Of a DNA stretch of 64,000 nt, positions 24,769 to 33,848 are shown piece by piece. Location of the stretch: assembly GCF_900129845.1 (NCBI RefSeq), contig NZ_FQXB01000001.1:248001-312000 (forward strand). Direction: 5' to 3'. Position 1 is the stretch's first letter; each line of letters opens with the position of its first letter. The notes beneath the pieces are model-generated. The model ran no database searches. It was given only the letters and a program-made list of their open reading frames with translations, and was not told the origin of the DNA. Source of the stretch: Cognatiyoonia sediminum. Its GTDB lineage: Bacteria; Pseudomonadota; Alphaproteobacteria; Rhodobacterales; Rhodobacteraceae. A program made the position numbers and the translations under genes.

Positions 24769-25922
24769 GGGAGGAACTCAGCAGGGTCGAGCGCTTCGAG
24801 CCCACGCCTCACTTCGAAGTGCACGAAGCTCGGATCGCCAGCCTTAACCGTACCGATGGTTTGGCCGCGGCTGACGCTGTCGTTCTTCTCAACCGTAAGA
24901 CCTTCGAGGTTTGTGTAAACGGTCAGTAGGTTGTCAGCGTGTTTGATCACGACGATAGCGACGCCATTGGTATCTGTCGTCACGGCGGCGACAGATCCAG
25001 CGTCAGCCGCCTTTACAGCTGTTCCGGCGGCGACGCCAATGTCGATGCCTTCGTTTCGGCCTGGTGCGAATGCACGGATGACGCTGCCTTCAACGGGTCT
25101 AATGAACCGCGCAGTAGTGGCCGGTTCTTGCGTGGCAGTACCAAGGTCTGGTGCCTCAGGTGTCGGCGTTGGCTCGACGAGTGGAATCGTGTCGTCTTCG
25201 GGGAGCGGCACAGTCGCGCTTGGTGGAACAGGCGTTTCTGAGCCTGCACCCGGCTCGGACACGTCATTGGTTGAGGTGGCTGCGGGTGGTCTTGCACCTG
25301 CTCGCGGCACCAGAAGGACCTGACCTTCGCGTATTGTCAGATCGGACCCTAATCCGTTCCATTCCGTGAGGTTTTGAACCGGCACGTTATAAAGGCGGCC
25401 AATTTGGAAGATGGTTTCGCCCGGCTGAACGCGGTGTTGAATAGGTTCTGGCGATGATTGTGTAGGGGCAGGTGCTGCTGCAGGTGCAGACGGCAATGTC
25501 GTCACTGTTGGCTGAGCGCTGTCGACACGTTCGAGGGCTGTGGTCGCAACTGATGCAATATCCAACGTTTGGATGGGGCCGCCCGCAGGTTCGGCTACGC
25601 GACTTGGCAGGGCAATGATCTCGCCCTGTCTGAGAGCAACATCCGGCTCAATCCCATTAAAGGAAGCGAGTGTCGTCGCGTCCAGATTCAATCGCGTTGC
25701 GATCGTACGGATCGTGTCATCACGTTGGGCAACGACAACTTGGTAATTCGGGTAGGAGATGACGCCGCGGGCATCTGGCGTCGGGCGATCCGGCAAGTTG
25801 GCGACGGCGGCACTGGTGTCAAAGCCATCGCCCAGATCGCGCAAATCGAAGTCTGGCACGGTGTCACATGCCACAAGAGAGACCGCTGCCACGCCGGTCC
25901 AAAGAAGTCTGTTGAGTGCCAT
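24765..25922 (-). CDS. nlpD: NlpD-like lipoprotein: two LysM domains and a degenerate M23 domain
   Basis: 385 residues from the ATG at 25920-25922 (GAGGAG upstream). A lipobox AVSLVAC puts the lipidated Cys at about residue 19. LysM domains lie at about 60-106 and 162-206, joined by proline-rich linkers. The M23 domain spans about 275-382, but its first zinc ligand is Asn in NEGIDIG, and the last motif is VHFEVR rather than HxH. Such degenerate M23 proteins (NlpD, EnvC) do not cut peptidoglycan but activate amidases at division. The surE-pcm-nlpD order on this strand supports the name. Confidence 0.85.
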   Translation of the reverse strand: MALNRLLWTGVAAVSLVACDTVPDFDLRDLGDGFDTSAAVANLPDRPTPDARGVISYPNYQVVVAQRDDTIRTIATRLNLDATTLASFNGIEPDVALRQGEIIALPSRVAEPAGGPIQTLDIASVATTALERVDSAQPTVTTLPSAPAAAPAPTQSSPEPIQHRVQPGETIFQIGRLYNVPVQNLTEWNGLGSDLTIREGQVLLVPRAGARPPAATSTNDVSEPGAGSETPVPPSATVPLPEDDTIPLVEPTPTPEAPDLGTATQEPATTARFIRPVEGSVIRAFAPGRNEGIDIGVAAGTAVKAADAGSVAAVTTDTNGVAIVVIKHADNLLTVYTNLEGLTVEKNDSVSRGQTIGTVKAGDPSFVHFEVRRGLEALDPAEFLP

Positions 25923-25976
25923 TGCTCTGCTCCTCATCGTGTTGCCCCTTATTTTTGGGGTCATTCACTTATGGTT

Positions 25977-26618
25977 CTAGTCCTTCCCGAGCCCTTCAAT
26001 CAAGGGGACAAAACGGACATTGCGCAGCTCTTCGTAGTCATAGCCCTGTTCGAGCCGTGTGACTTTGATCAGACTTTGTACTGTATCGGATTGTCCGACG
26101 GGCAAAACCATGATCCCACCAACGCGAAGCTGCGCGAGCAGGGGGCCAGGTGGGTCTTCGGCGGCAGCGGTGAGCAGGATGCGATCGAAAGGCGCTTGTT
26201 CGGGCAACCCAAAGCTGCCGTCTGCTGTCATCGCGGTAATATTGGTGATGCCCAAGCTGTCAAAAATACGCTGAGCCTCTTGTACGAGGCGGCGGTAGCG
26301 GTCGACTGTGTACACACGTCGTGCCAACTGGCTCAGGATCGCAGCCTGATAGCCGGAGCCGGTGCCGACCTCGAGGACTTTGTCACGGGGTGTGACGGCC
26401 AGGGCTTGCGTCATAATGCCGACAATAGAGGGCTGGCTGATGGTTTGGCCGCAGGAGATCGGCAGGGGCGTGTCCTCATAGGCGCGTTCTGAGAAGAGCC
26501 CTTGCATGAATGCCGCGCGATCAACCGCTTCGACGGCGCTTAGAACGCGCGCGTCGGTGACGCCCTTGCTCCGTAGGGCGAAGAGAAACTGCATCTTTGT
26601 TTCGGCGTCGAATGTCAC
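25977..26618 (-). CDS. pcm: Protein-L-isoaspartate O-methyltransferase
   Basis: 213 residues. Characteristic features are [20 protein letters not shown] (about 53-72), SAM-binding motif [20 protein letters not shown] (about 80-98) and the later [12 protein letters not shown]. The enzyme methylates isoaspartyl residues in damaged proteins to start repair. It overlaps surE by 4 bp and is followed by nlpD. Confidence 0.93.
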   Translation of the reverse strand: MTFDAETKMQFLFALRSKGVTDARVLSAVEAVDRAAFMQGLFSERAYEDTPLPISCGQTISQPSIVGIMTQALAVTPRDKVLEVGTGSGYQAAILSQLARRVYTVDRYRRLVQEAQRIFDSLGITNITAMTADGSFGLPEQAPFDRILLTAAAEDPPGPLLAQLRVGGIMVLPVGQSDTVQSLIKVTRLEQGYDYEELRNVRFVPLIEGLGKD

Positions 26619-27400
26619 CTGAAGATGTCCTGTAAGGTCGCGAGGCGGCTGTAGTCTGTGAGGTCAGCACGCATCGGAGTGACCGAAATATAGCCATTCA
26701 AATTGGCGTGGACATCTGTTCCGGGTAGGGTCGGCTGGTTTTGAGGTCCGCCCTTGACCCAGAGGTAGTTGCGGCCAGAGGGTGAGGTTTGAGAGGTCAC
26801 ACCGAATGTCACGTCCTGTCGGAACCCTTGAGAGACGGCTCTGATGCCTTTTACAGTGTCGGCCGAGGTTGGCGGGAAATTCACGTTGAAAAAGAGCTTA
26901 TAGTCCGCACCATCCCATCCGCCGTTGTCGAGGAGTTGCTGAACCAGTTCGGCACCATGCGTTGCTGCGGCTTCGAAAGGATCATCAAGATCCCGGTTGT
27001 CTGAGCCATAGTACTGGGACAGGGCGATCGATTTGTATCCTTGCAAGGCGGCTTCGATGCAGGCGCCAACCGTGCCGGAGTAGAGCGTGTTCTCACCTGC
27101 GTTGTTACCTCTGTTCACACCTGACAGGATAAGATCGGGCGGCGCGTCTTTCATCATGTGATGGATGCCCGCGAGGACACAATCAGCGGGCGACCCTTCA
27201 ACGGCGAAACGGTGCGTGCCGTATTGGGCCGTCATGGTAGGGCGCGTGTAGTTGATGCAGTGGCCAACGCCTGATTGTTCGAAGGCGGGTGCAACGGTCC
27301 AAACCTCACCAGTTTCGCCAGCAACGGTTTTGGCGATGGCTTCTAGGGTTTTAAGGCCCGGTGCATCGATGCCGTCGTCGTTGGTGATCAAGATACGCAT
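26615..27400 (-). CDS. surE: 5'/3'-nucleotidase SurE
   Basis: 261 residues from the ATG at 27398-27400, chosen because the family begins [15 protein letters not shown]; the frame stays open for 50 codons upstream without resemblance to SurE. The Asp-Asp metal site is in TNDDG, and [12 protein letters not shown] plus [22 protein letters not shown] are diagnostic. It is a metal-dependent nucleotidase of stationary phase. It precedes pcm with a 4-bp overlap. Confidence 0.93.
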   Translation of the reverse strand: MRILITNDDGIDAPGLKTLEAIAKTVAGETGEVWTVAPAFEQSGVGHCINYTRPTMTAQYGTHRFAVEGSPADCVLAGIHHMMKDAPPDLILSGVNRGNNAGENTLYSGTVGACIEAALQGYKSIALSQYYGSDNRDLDDPFEAAATHGAELVQQLLDNGGWDGADYKLFFNVNFPPTSADTVKGIRAVSQGFRQDVTFGVTSQTSPSGRNYLWVKGGPQNQPTLPGTDVHANLNGYISVTPMRADLTDYSRLATLQDIFR

Positions 27401-27562
27401 GTGCTTGCCCTTTGCGGTTGTGACTTTGTGGTAGAGGGCGCGTGAAGGGGCGGCAAGACCGTGTGGCGTAACTTCTATGCGCTGTGGCGTTGTGGACTCA
27501 GAGCGTGTCAAATTGTGCGGCTGCGCCGCGCGCGACTTTGGTCCGGCCATCCGGCCGGACGG

Positions 27563-27597
27563 TGCCTCCGGCGGAAGTATTTTTACTCAAAAGACGA
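27563..27597 (-). repeat. Interspersed short repeat, copy 4
   Basis: GCCTCCGGCGGAAGTATTTT followed by TACTCAAAAGACGA. Read on the minus strand, its TCGTCTTTTGAGTAA encodes the last residues (SSFE) and stop codon of the SDR gene. Confidence 0.75.
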
Positions 27598-28221
27598 CAG
27601 AAGGCGTTTTGCTTCGGCTTCGGGTGCAAAGAGAGGCGTGCGGTCTTCTCCCGGGAAGAAGCGAGCGCGGGTTGCTGTCGGCATCGGGTTTGGGGTCACG
27701 ATGGACACTTTTGGCCCGGTGTTGCGTGTTTCGCTTTGCCAACTGCGGGCGAGGGCGATTTGGGCGGCCTTTGTCGCGCCATAGCTGCCGAAAAAGCTGT
27801 TGCCTGCTTGGGGATCGTCGAAAAAGACGGCTCGGCCATTGGTCCCGAGCAAGGGGGCGACATATTTGATCAGGCGAGAGGTTGCGGTGATGTTGATGTC
27901 GACTGACTTGGAGAAGTCTTTCTCCCCGATGTGATTGGCTGGTGTGAGCGGGGCCGCGTGGATTGCAGTATGGAGCCAGAGATCAAGTTTCCCCCAACGA
28001 TCGAAGATTGACCGGCAGAGTTGTTGCATGGCGGAATCGATGGTGATGTTCATGGGGGCCAGCGTTGCTTGGCCTCCGGCGGTTTGGATTGCGTCGTCGA
28101 GCTCTTCCAGCGCGCCGGTCGTTTTCGCCACGGCGATAACGTGATGTGTTGTGGCAAGTTCTTTGGCCAGAGCGGCACCGAGGCCACGGGATGCGCCAGT
28201 GATGAGGGCAATTTTTGTCAT
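27583..28221 (-). CDS. Short-chain dehydrogenase/reductase
   Basis: 212 residues. NAD(P)-binding [16 protein letters not shown] (about 8-23), an APMNITIDS acidic strand, and a catalytic Tyr-x3-Lys in [12 protein letters not shown] (about 150-161) mark a classical SDR. A conserved NxxG is less clear. The substrate is unknown. It follows purF by about 40 bp on the same strand, and its last codons come from the interspersed repeat. It lies upstream of surE, but the repeat separates them. Confidence 0.82.
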   Translation of the reverse strand: MTKIALITGASRGLGAALAKELATTHHVIAVAKTTGALEELDDAIQTAGGQATLAPMNITIDSAMQQLCRSIFDRWGKLDLWLHTAIHAAPLTPANHIGEKDFSKSVDINITATSRLIKYVAPLLGTNGRAVFFDDPQAGNSFFGSYGATKAAQIALARSWQSETRNTGPKVSIVTPNPMPTATRARFFPGEDRTPLFAPEAEAKRLLSSFE

Positions 28222-28261
28222 GGGCGGTCTTTGGACCGCTGCGCCGCTGGCGTCAAGCGCG

Positions 28262-29731
28262 CTATTCGGCGGCGGTTTTCATCTGAAAGCCGTCTTCGAT
28301 CATATCCGATGGCGCGACCGGGTATTCGCCGGAGAAACAGGCGTCGCAATAGGCGGGACAGCTCGAATCGCGACCATTGGCCTCCCCCACGGCGCGGTAG
28401 AGGCCATCGAGTGAGATGAATCTAAGAGAATCCACACCGAGATGGTCGCGCATTTCTTCTTCGGACATGGTGGCGGCGAGGAGTTTTTCGCGTTGTGGTG
28501 TGTCGACCCCGTAAAAGCATGGCCAAGCTGTCGGGGGGGATGCAATGCGGAAATGCACTTCGGCGGCGCCTGCATCAAGGATCATTTCCTTGATTTTGCG
28601 GCTAGTGGTCCCGCGGACAACGCTGTCGTCGACAAGGATCACGCGCTTGCCTTTGATCAATGCGCGATTAACGTTGAGTTTAAGACGCACGCCCATGTTG
28701 CGGATCTGCTCGGTTGGTTCGATGAAGGTACGGCCCATGTAGTTGTTGCGGATAATGCCCATGGCGTAGGGAATACCGCTTTCGAGGCTGTAGCCGATGG
28801 CCGCGGGTGTGCCGCTGTCTGGAACGGGGCAGACGAGATCGGCGTCGACTGGATTTTCTTTCGCCAGTTCGCGGCCGATGTTTTCACGCGTTTCATAGAC
28901 AGACCGACCGCCCAATTGGCTATCGGGGCGGCTGAAATAGACATGTTCGAAGATACAGAACCGAGAGGCGGCTGGGCGGAATGGGAAGTGGCTTTGGACG
29001 CCAGATCCATTGATGACAACCATTTCGCCCGGTTCGATTTCGCGGACAAAGTCAGCGCCGATGATATCCAAGGCGCAGGTTTCCGAAGCGAGCACCCATC
29101 CGTCGCCAACTTTTCCCAAAACCAATGGGCGCACGCCCAAAGGATCGCGGCAGCCGATCAGCTTTGTGCGAGTCATTGCGACGACGGAGAAGGCTCCTTC
29201 GACCTTGCGCAGCGCTTCTTCCATACGGTCAGGGATGTTGCGGCCCATCGAACGCGCCATCAAGTGGATGATACATTCGCTGTCAGATGTGCTTTGGAAG
29301 ATGGAACCACGTTCGATCAATTCGCGGCGCAGCGATAGCGCGTTGGTGATGTTGCCATTGTGGGCGATGGCAGCGCCCCCCATGGAGAATTCGCCAAAGA
29401 ACGGCTGCACGTCTCGAATTGCCGTCTGGCCTTTGGACCCAGCGGTGGAGTAGCGGACATGGCCGATACCGATGCCACCTGGGATTTTTGCCATAGTGTC
29501 AGCGGATGTGAAGTTATCCCGTACCAAGCCAAAACGGCGCATTTGGTTAAAGCCGGTCTCAGGATCATGAGTGACGATCCCGCCAGCCTCTTGCCCACGA
29601 TGTTGCAGCGCGTGAAGGCCAAGTGCGATGAAGTTGGAAGCGTCTGAAACACCGATGACGCCAAATACACCGCATTCCTCCTTTAACTTATCGTCGTCAA
29701 AAGGGTGGGCGGGCGGCATTTGGGAGGACAA
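28262..29731 (-). CDS. purF: Amidophosphoribosyltransferase
   Basis: 489 residues. The Ntn glutaminase domain begins at Cys20 (EECGVFGVIGV) after a short propeptide, with LHALQHRGQEAGGIV and HNGNITNA; a second in-frame ATG at codon 5 is possible. The phosphoribosyltransferase domain has VILVDDSVVRGTTSRKIKEM (about 352-371) and SPPTAWPCFYGVDTP. It catalyses the first step of purine synthesis, PRPP plus glutamine to phosphoribosylamine. It is separated from cvpA, its common upstream neighbour, by a VPLPA-type gene. Confidence 0.95.
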   Translation of the reverse strand: MSSQMPPAHPFDDDKLKEECGVFGVIGVSDASNFIALGLHALQHRGQEAGGIVTHDPETGFNQMRRFGLVRDNFTSADTMAKIPGGIGIGHVRYSTAGSKGQTAIRDVQPFFGEFSMGGAAIAHNGNITNALSLRRELIERGSIFQSTSDSECIIHLMARSMGRNIPDRMEEALRKVEGAFSVVAMTRTKLIGCRDPLGVRPLVLGKVGDGWVLASETCALDIIGADFVREIEPGEMVVINGSGVQSHFPFRPAASRFCIFEHVYFSRPDSQLGGRSVYETRENIGRELAKENPVDADLVCPVPDSGTPAAIGYSLESGIPYAMGIIRNNYMGRTFIEPTEQIRNMGVRLKLNVNRALIKGKRVILVDDSVVRGTTSRKIKEMILDAGAAEVHFRIASPPTAWPCFYGVDTPQREKLLAATMSEEEMRDHLGVDSLRFISLDGLYRAVGEANGRDSSCPAYCDACFSGEYPVAPSDMIEDGFQMKTAAE

Positions 29732-29830
29732 GGGGCAGCTCCGAATCCTATGAAACAGATAGGTAACTCTTTAGCCGCTCAGATCGGGGATGTCATGCGA
29801 AAGGGCATCGTGGAACGGGCATTGTTGCAA

Positions 29831-29862
29831 AAACAAAGCGGCGCCCTTTTGGAACGCCGTTC
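29831..29862 (-). terminator. Probable terminator after the VPLPA-type gene
   Basis: CGGCG (29839-29843) and CGCCG (29855-29859) form a GC stem around CCCTTTTGGAA, where CC and GG can also pair. In the minus direction the stem is followed by CTTTGTTTTTG. It lies about 30 bp past the stop codon. Confidence 0.6.
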
Positions 29863-29887
29863 AAATGGTATCAAACGAGACTTTTTC

Positions 29888-30463
29888 TTAGGGTTTGCGA
29901 CGCTTGTAGAAACCTAAGCCCATGATGGCGGCAAGAAGCAGCCCACTTGAAGCTGGAAGGGGGATTTCGCTGAGTTCGACTTGGATGTTTGAAATCTTGA
30001 TTCCGCGATTTCCAGGGCCGTTAGGTACCACCCCTTGAATGGTGAAACTGCTCGCACCGTTTAGGAGCGATGCCGTGAAAGTTTGCAATGACACACCATT
30101 AGTGCCGCCAAACGCAGTTAGTAGGCCGTCAGAACCAAAAATAAACTGTTCGTCTTCCGAGCCGCGTTCCCAAATTGTGGCCGTGAAGCTGTCGATGCGA
30201 TAGCCGTCGAACGTGAAGGTCAACTGCTCACCCAACCCGATGCGCGCGCCCTCAGGGTTTCCTCGAACGCCGATACCGTTTCCTGCGCGATGAACTTGGC
30301 CACCGGTCGACGAGACTGTCAGCGTGACGCCATTTTCAATGTAATCGACCGAGGTTTGGTTGTCTGAAAGGTTCTGCTCGAAGTCGTAGAGCACGGTTAT
30401 CGCTGACGCCGACGTCGCGAATGACAAAAAGAATGCTGTGAGTAGGACGGAAAAAATACGCAT
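29888..30463 (-). CDS. Secreted protein with VPLPA-type C-terminal sorting signal
   Basis: 191 residues from the ATG at 30461-30463, chosen because it gives a clean signal peptide (MRIFSVLLTAFFLSFATSASA). The mature part is beta-rich and glycine/serine-rich (TVLYDFEQNLSDNQTSVDYI, later LTFTFDGYRIDSFTATIW). The C-terminus has IPLPASSGLLLAAIMGLGFY followed by KRRKP: a PxPA motif, a membrane helix and a basic tail, the architecture of the VPLPA-CTERM signals processed by exosortase-type enzymes. It is probably exported and sorted to the surface. No exosortase is in the window. It interrupts the usual cvpA-purF neighbourhood. Confidence 0.78.
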   Translation of the reverse strand: MRIFSVLLTAFFLSFATSASAITVLYDFEQNLSDNQTSVDYIENGVTLTVSSTGGQVHRAGNGIGVRGNPEGARIGLGEQLTFTFDGYRIDSFTATIWERGSEDEQFIFGSDGLLTAFGGTNGVSLQTFTASLLNGASSFTIQGVVPNGPGNRGIKISNIQVELSEIPLPASSGLLLAAIMGLGFYKRRKP

Positions 30464-30560
30464 GGGAGGTCCGTTAATAACTAGATAGCGCACGCGTACT
30501 ATGGACCAGTGGCACCTTTTGGTTCGAAATGTGTCAGCTTTGTGGCGGGTGGGCCGATTG

Positions 30561-31127
30561 TTATTCGGGTGCAGGGGCTCCGCAGGCACCAACAAGCTGT
30601 TCGTACTGAGTGGTGATCCAGCTGAGTGCTGCTTCGGGATCTTGTCCTTCAACCTGGCCGGTGAGACGGGCGAAGACCTTTGCGGAGCGGCTGTCTTCGA
30701 TCATCGCAATATCCTGCGTCGCCAAGACCGTTTCATAGACGAAGAAAGCAACAGCAACCAAGAGAATGCCTCGCAAAACACCGAAAAGGAAACCGGCACC
30801 TTGATCCAGCCCGCCGAGTGCAGACCGCTGTACCAGAGTGGAAAAGAGCGGGGTGAAGATAGACACCACGACAAGAGAGACCGCGAAGACGAGTGCGAAG
30901 GCAGCAATGATAGAAAGTTCGCAGCTGTCGCCTATGAAATCGCCCAAAATTGGGATTTGACGAACGAGTGGCTCAACCTGATCTGCGAAGATGAAGGCCA
31001 GGATGGTCGCACCGATCCAGCCTGCAATTGCCATCGCTTCGCGGACAAACCCACGGCTATAGGCCAGCAAAGCTGAGATAACGATGATCGCGGCGACGAC
31101 GCCGTCGACAATGGTGAACCCTTCCAT
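30561..31127 (-). CDS. cvpA: CvpA-family membrane protein
   Basis: 188 residues. Four membrane helices: IVDGVVAAIIVISALLAYSR (with the CvpA-type N-terminus and GFVREAMAIAGWI after it), ATILAFIFADQ, SIIAAFALVFAVSLVVVSIF, and FGVLRGILLVAVAFFVYETV. CvpA was named for colicin V production and affects envelope tolerance to bile salts or cell-envelope stress in enterics; its biochemical role is unclear. It lies 21 bp downstream of radA on the same strand. Confidence 0.88.
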   Translation of the reverse strand: MEGFTIVDGVVAAIIVISALLAYSRGFVREAMAIAGWIGATILAFIFADQVEPLVRQIPILGDFIGDSCELSIIAAFALVFAVSLVVVSIFTPLFSTLVQRSALGGLDQGAGFLFGVLRGILLVAVAFFVYETVLATQDIAMIEDSRSAKVFARLTGQVEGQDPEAALSWITTQYEQLVGACGAPAPE

Positions 31128-31148
31128 GGTCTAACTCCTGCAGGCGGC

Positions 31149-32513
31149 CTAGCGGGCGCCGAAAACCTCTTCTACGAACCCGGCCAAATCGGTCATTTGA
31201 CGCAGATTTATGCCGGACGTCGCGTGTTTCTTATGCGAATGCGACGAAATTGCGGACGTAAAACCAAGTTTTTCGGCCTCTTTCAATCTATTTTCGGTTT
31301 GAGCGACGGGTCTGAGCGCGCCTGAGAGCGAGATTTCACCGAAAATGACCGTATCTTTTGGCAGTGCTGCGTCTTCTCTGGCAGAGATCAGCGAGGCCGC
31401 AATTGCAAGATCTGCCGCGGGCTCTGAAATGCGCAAACCCCCAGCAACATTGAGATAAACGTCTAGTCCCGCGAAAGGAACACCGCATCGAGATTCGAGA
31501 ACAGCAAGGATCATAGCGAGCCTTCCGCCGTCCCATCCCACAACAGACCGGCGCGGTTGGCTGTGTGGCGAAGGGGCCACAAGCGCTTGGATCTCACACA
31601 GCATGGGGCGGCTGCCTTCGATCCCAGCAAAGACGACGGAACCCGGAGCAGGATCGCCCCGATCAGATAGGAACAGGGCAGAGGGATTCTTAACCTCTGC
31701 CAAGCCTTTGCCGGTCATCTCAAAGACGCCAATCTCATCTGCAGGGCCAAACCGGTTTTTGACGGCACGAAGAATGCGGAATTGGTGACCACGTTCGCCT
31801 TCGAAATAGAGGACTGTATCGACCATGTGTTCGACCACGCGCGGTCCGGCGATGGCCCCTTCTTTGGTGACGTGGCCGACCATGATGACTGCGATGCCGT
31901 GACGTTTGGCGAAATTGGTGAGCTCATGAGCAGACGCGCGGACTTGGCTGACGCTACCGGGGGCGCTTTCCACGTTGTCGGCCCACATGGTTTGAATGGA
32001 ATCGATGATTGCGAGATCAGGCTTTTCGGTCTCCAGCGTCGTGAGGATGTCGCGCAAGTTCGTCTCAGAGGCAAGCTGAACGGGGCTTTCTGTGAGGCCA
32101 AGACGACGGGCGCGCATTTGCACTTGGGCCGAGGATTCCTCTCCAGAAATGTAGATGACTTTCAATCCGTTGCGGGCAAATCTTGCAGCGGCTTGCAGGA
32201 GCAGTGTGGATTTCCCAATGCCTGGATCTCCGCCGACCAAAAGGGCAGATGCCTTGACCAAACCACCCCCAAGAACGCGGTCGAGTTCGCCGACACCGGC
32301 ATGGGTACGCGGGGGCTCTTTTTCTTCGGTAGCAAGGTCTGTGAGGTTGATGGTTTTGCCGCGATGCCCGCCGAGTGTCTTCTTTTTTGGGCCAGAGGAG
32401 ATCGCTTTGTCTTCGTGGATCGTATTCCATTCACCACAGCTTTCGCAGCGTCCGGACCATTTGGTGGTGACTGCTCCGCAGGCGCTACAGGAATAAGATA
32501 TATTTTTTGCCAT
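31149..32513 (-). CDS. radA: DNA repair protein RadA (Sms)
   Basis: 454 residues. Zinc finger with paired CxxC motifs (YSCSACGAVTTKWSGRCESC, about 7-26), Walker A GGDPGIGKSTLLLQAAARF (about 93-111), the RadA KNRFG motif in RAVKNRFGPADEIGVFEM, and a Lon-like C-terminal domain (GLDVYLNVAGGLRISEPAAD). RadA drives branch migration during recombination repair. It begins a minus-strand series with cvpA and purF. Confidence 0.95.
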   Translation of the reverse strand: MAKNISYSCSACGAVTTKWSGRCESCGEWNTIHEDKAISSGPKKKTLGGHRGKTINLTDLATEEKEPPRTHAGVGELDRVLGGGLVKASALLVGGDPGIGKSTLLLQAAARFARNGLKVIYISGEESSAQVQMRARRLGLTESPVQLASETNLRDILTTLETEKPDLAIIDSIQTMWADNVESAPGSVSQVRASAHELTNFAKRHGIAVIMVGHVTKEGAIAGPRVVEHMVDTVLYFEGERGHQFRILRAVKNRFGPADEIGVFEMTGKGLAEVKNPSALFLSDRGDPAPGSVVFAGIEGSRPMLCEIQALVAPSPHSQPRRSVVGWDGGRLAMILAVLESRCGVPFAGLDVYLNVAGGLRISEPAADLAIAASLISAREDAALPKDTVIFGEISLSGALRPVAQTENRLKEAEKLGFTSAISSHSHKKHATSGINLRQMTDLAGFVEEVFGAR

Positions 32514-32601
32514 GAAGCGGTTGTGCCTGATCGGGTGGGGCTGTGCAACGGAACAGACATGCCCAAATTGGAAAAACTAGCTCTGGGTTGTGAGAGGCGG
32601 A

Positions 32602-32638
32602 TGCCTCCGGCGGAGGTATTTATGGCTCAAAAGACGAT
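32602..32638 (-). repeat. Interspersed short repeat, copy 5
   Basis: TGCCTCCGGCGGAGGTATTT followed by ATGGCTCAAAAGACGAT. It contains the perfect dyad CCTCCG-G-CGGAGG. On the minus strand it supplies the last codons (SSSFEP) and the TAA stop of the PqiA-like gene. Confidence 0.75.
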
Positions 32639-33084
32639 GAGGGTGTGGCTTCGCTGGATTTCGTCAGACCAGAGATGATGATTGAGGAGAGGATGCAGGC
32701 GGTGAAGAGATAGAGGCCCCAAGCGGTTTCGACTTGGCCAATACCGATGCCTTTCACGACGACGATGTAAAGCGCGATCAAGAAGATGTCGGCCATGGCG
32801 AGTTTTCCGATCCACGTCAGCACCGGCAATGTCGCGTCTTTCAGCAGGTTAAACTGCACTAAGGCGAGGCCGATTGTTTTGAGGTAGGGTGCGAAGATCG
32901 CCAGAAATGACACCAAAAGCGCAAGGATGACGTCGGTTTCCCATAGGCTTTGCATGCCTGAAATGACGCTAATTTCGGAGAGACCAAAAAGCGGTAGCAG
33001 ACCCGCCCGCAACAAAGGCGCAAACCAAGCGATTGGGAACAGAACCAGTAAGCTGAGGTTTGCGATGCGGAGGAAAAGTTGCAT
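32620..33084 (-). CDS. Paraquat-inducible protein A (PqiA)-family membrane protein
   Basis: 154 residues, one PqiA module rather than the two of E. coli PqiA. Hydrophobic segments and the family pattern APYLKTIGLALVQ (about 65-77) plus WIGKLAMADIFLIALYIVVV (about 91-110) are visible. PqiA proteins are inner-membrane partners of MCE-domain lipid transport systems. That fits the adjacent mlaF and mlaE, which lie 50 bp upstream on the same strand. The last residues and stop come from the interspersed repeat. Confidence 0.8.
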   Translation of the reverse strand: MQLFLRIANLSLLVLFPIAWFAPLLRAGLLPLFGLSEISVISGMQSLWETDVILALLVSFLAIFAPYLKTIGLALVQFNLLKDATLPVLTWIGKLAMADIFLIALYIVVVKGIGIGQVETAWGLYLFTACILSSIIISGLTKSSEATPSSSFEP

Positions 33085-33134
33085 GGGTGTCCTTTACGCG
33101 TGCTCGATGAACCTGTGTATCGCGGAGGTCCCCG

Positions 33135-33848
33135 TCAAGGGGCAGCGCGGCCAGTAACGAAAGCGTCTACGTCCGGGTTTGAGGAGGCGCGCAATTCATC
33201 TGGCACCCCTTGCCAGATTATTTTGCCGTCTTTCAGCATGGCCACTTTGTCCGCAATGGCGTCGACCGACGTGAGGTCGTGGGTGATCGTCAGAGTCGTG
33301 GCTCCGATCTCATCCACAACCCCGCGGATCAGCGTGTTAATCGTGTTCGCACGGATTGGATCGAGGCCCGTCGTCGGTTCATCAAAGAAGATGATGTCAG
33401 GATCGGAAAAGATCGCGCGGGCGAGACCGGCGCGTTTTCTCATGCCGCCGGAGAGGTCGGAGGGAAATTGATCTGCGACTTTAGCGCTAAGGCCGACGCG
33501 GTCGAGTTTTTCGATGGCTCGTTTCTTTGCCATCGGGCGTTCTTGGCCTGTTTGGAGGGCGCGAAACGCGACGTTTTCCCAAACCGGAAGGCTGTCGAAA
33601 AGGGCAGCGCCCTGAAACAACATGCCGAAACGATCCAAGAATTGCGGAGGATTGGCGGGTTTGCCATCGACGGTGATCGTTCCGCTGTCAGGGGTCTCTA
33701 GCCCAAGGATGCACTTAAGGAGAACCGATTTGCCGCTGCCGGAGGCTCCAATCAGGACAAGGCTTTGGCCTTGTTCGATGTCGAGCGTGACCCCTTGTAG
33801 AACTGCGGCTGAGCCGAACGATTTATGGACATTGGACAAATGTATCAT
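33135..33848 (-). CDS. mlaF: MlaF-type ABC transporter ATPase (phospholipid transport)
   Basis: 237 residues from the ATG at 33846-33848; the frame is open upstream, but homology-like sequence starts at [12 protein letters not shown]. Walker A LIGASGSGKSVLL (about 32-44), signature LSGGMRKRAGLARAI (about 135-149), Walker B IIFFDEPTTGLDP (about 154-166). The GGMRKR signature is typical of MlaF. It overlaps mlaE by 4 bp. Together they form the inner-membrane engine of intermembrane lipid transport; the MCE subunit MlaD is not in the window. Confidence 0.88.
   Translation of the reverse strand: MIHLSNVHKSFGSAAVLQGVTLDIEQGQSLVLIGASGSGKSVLLKCILGLETPDSGTITVDGKPANPPQFLDRFGMLFQGAALFDSLPVWENVAFRALQTGQERPMAKKRAIEKLDRVGLSAKVADQFPSDLSGGMRKRAGLARAIFSDPDIIFFDEPTTGLDPIRANTINTLIRGVVDEIGATTLTITHDLTSVDAIADKVAMLKDGKIIWQGVPDELRASSNPDVDAFVTGRAAP

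Noticed and set aside
28442-29338. 298-codon plus-strand frame opposite purF
   Set aside because: Antisense shadow of a well-supported purF.
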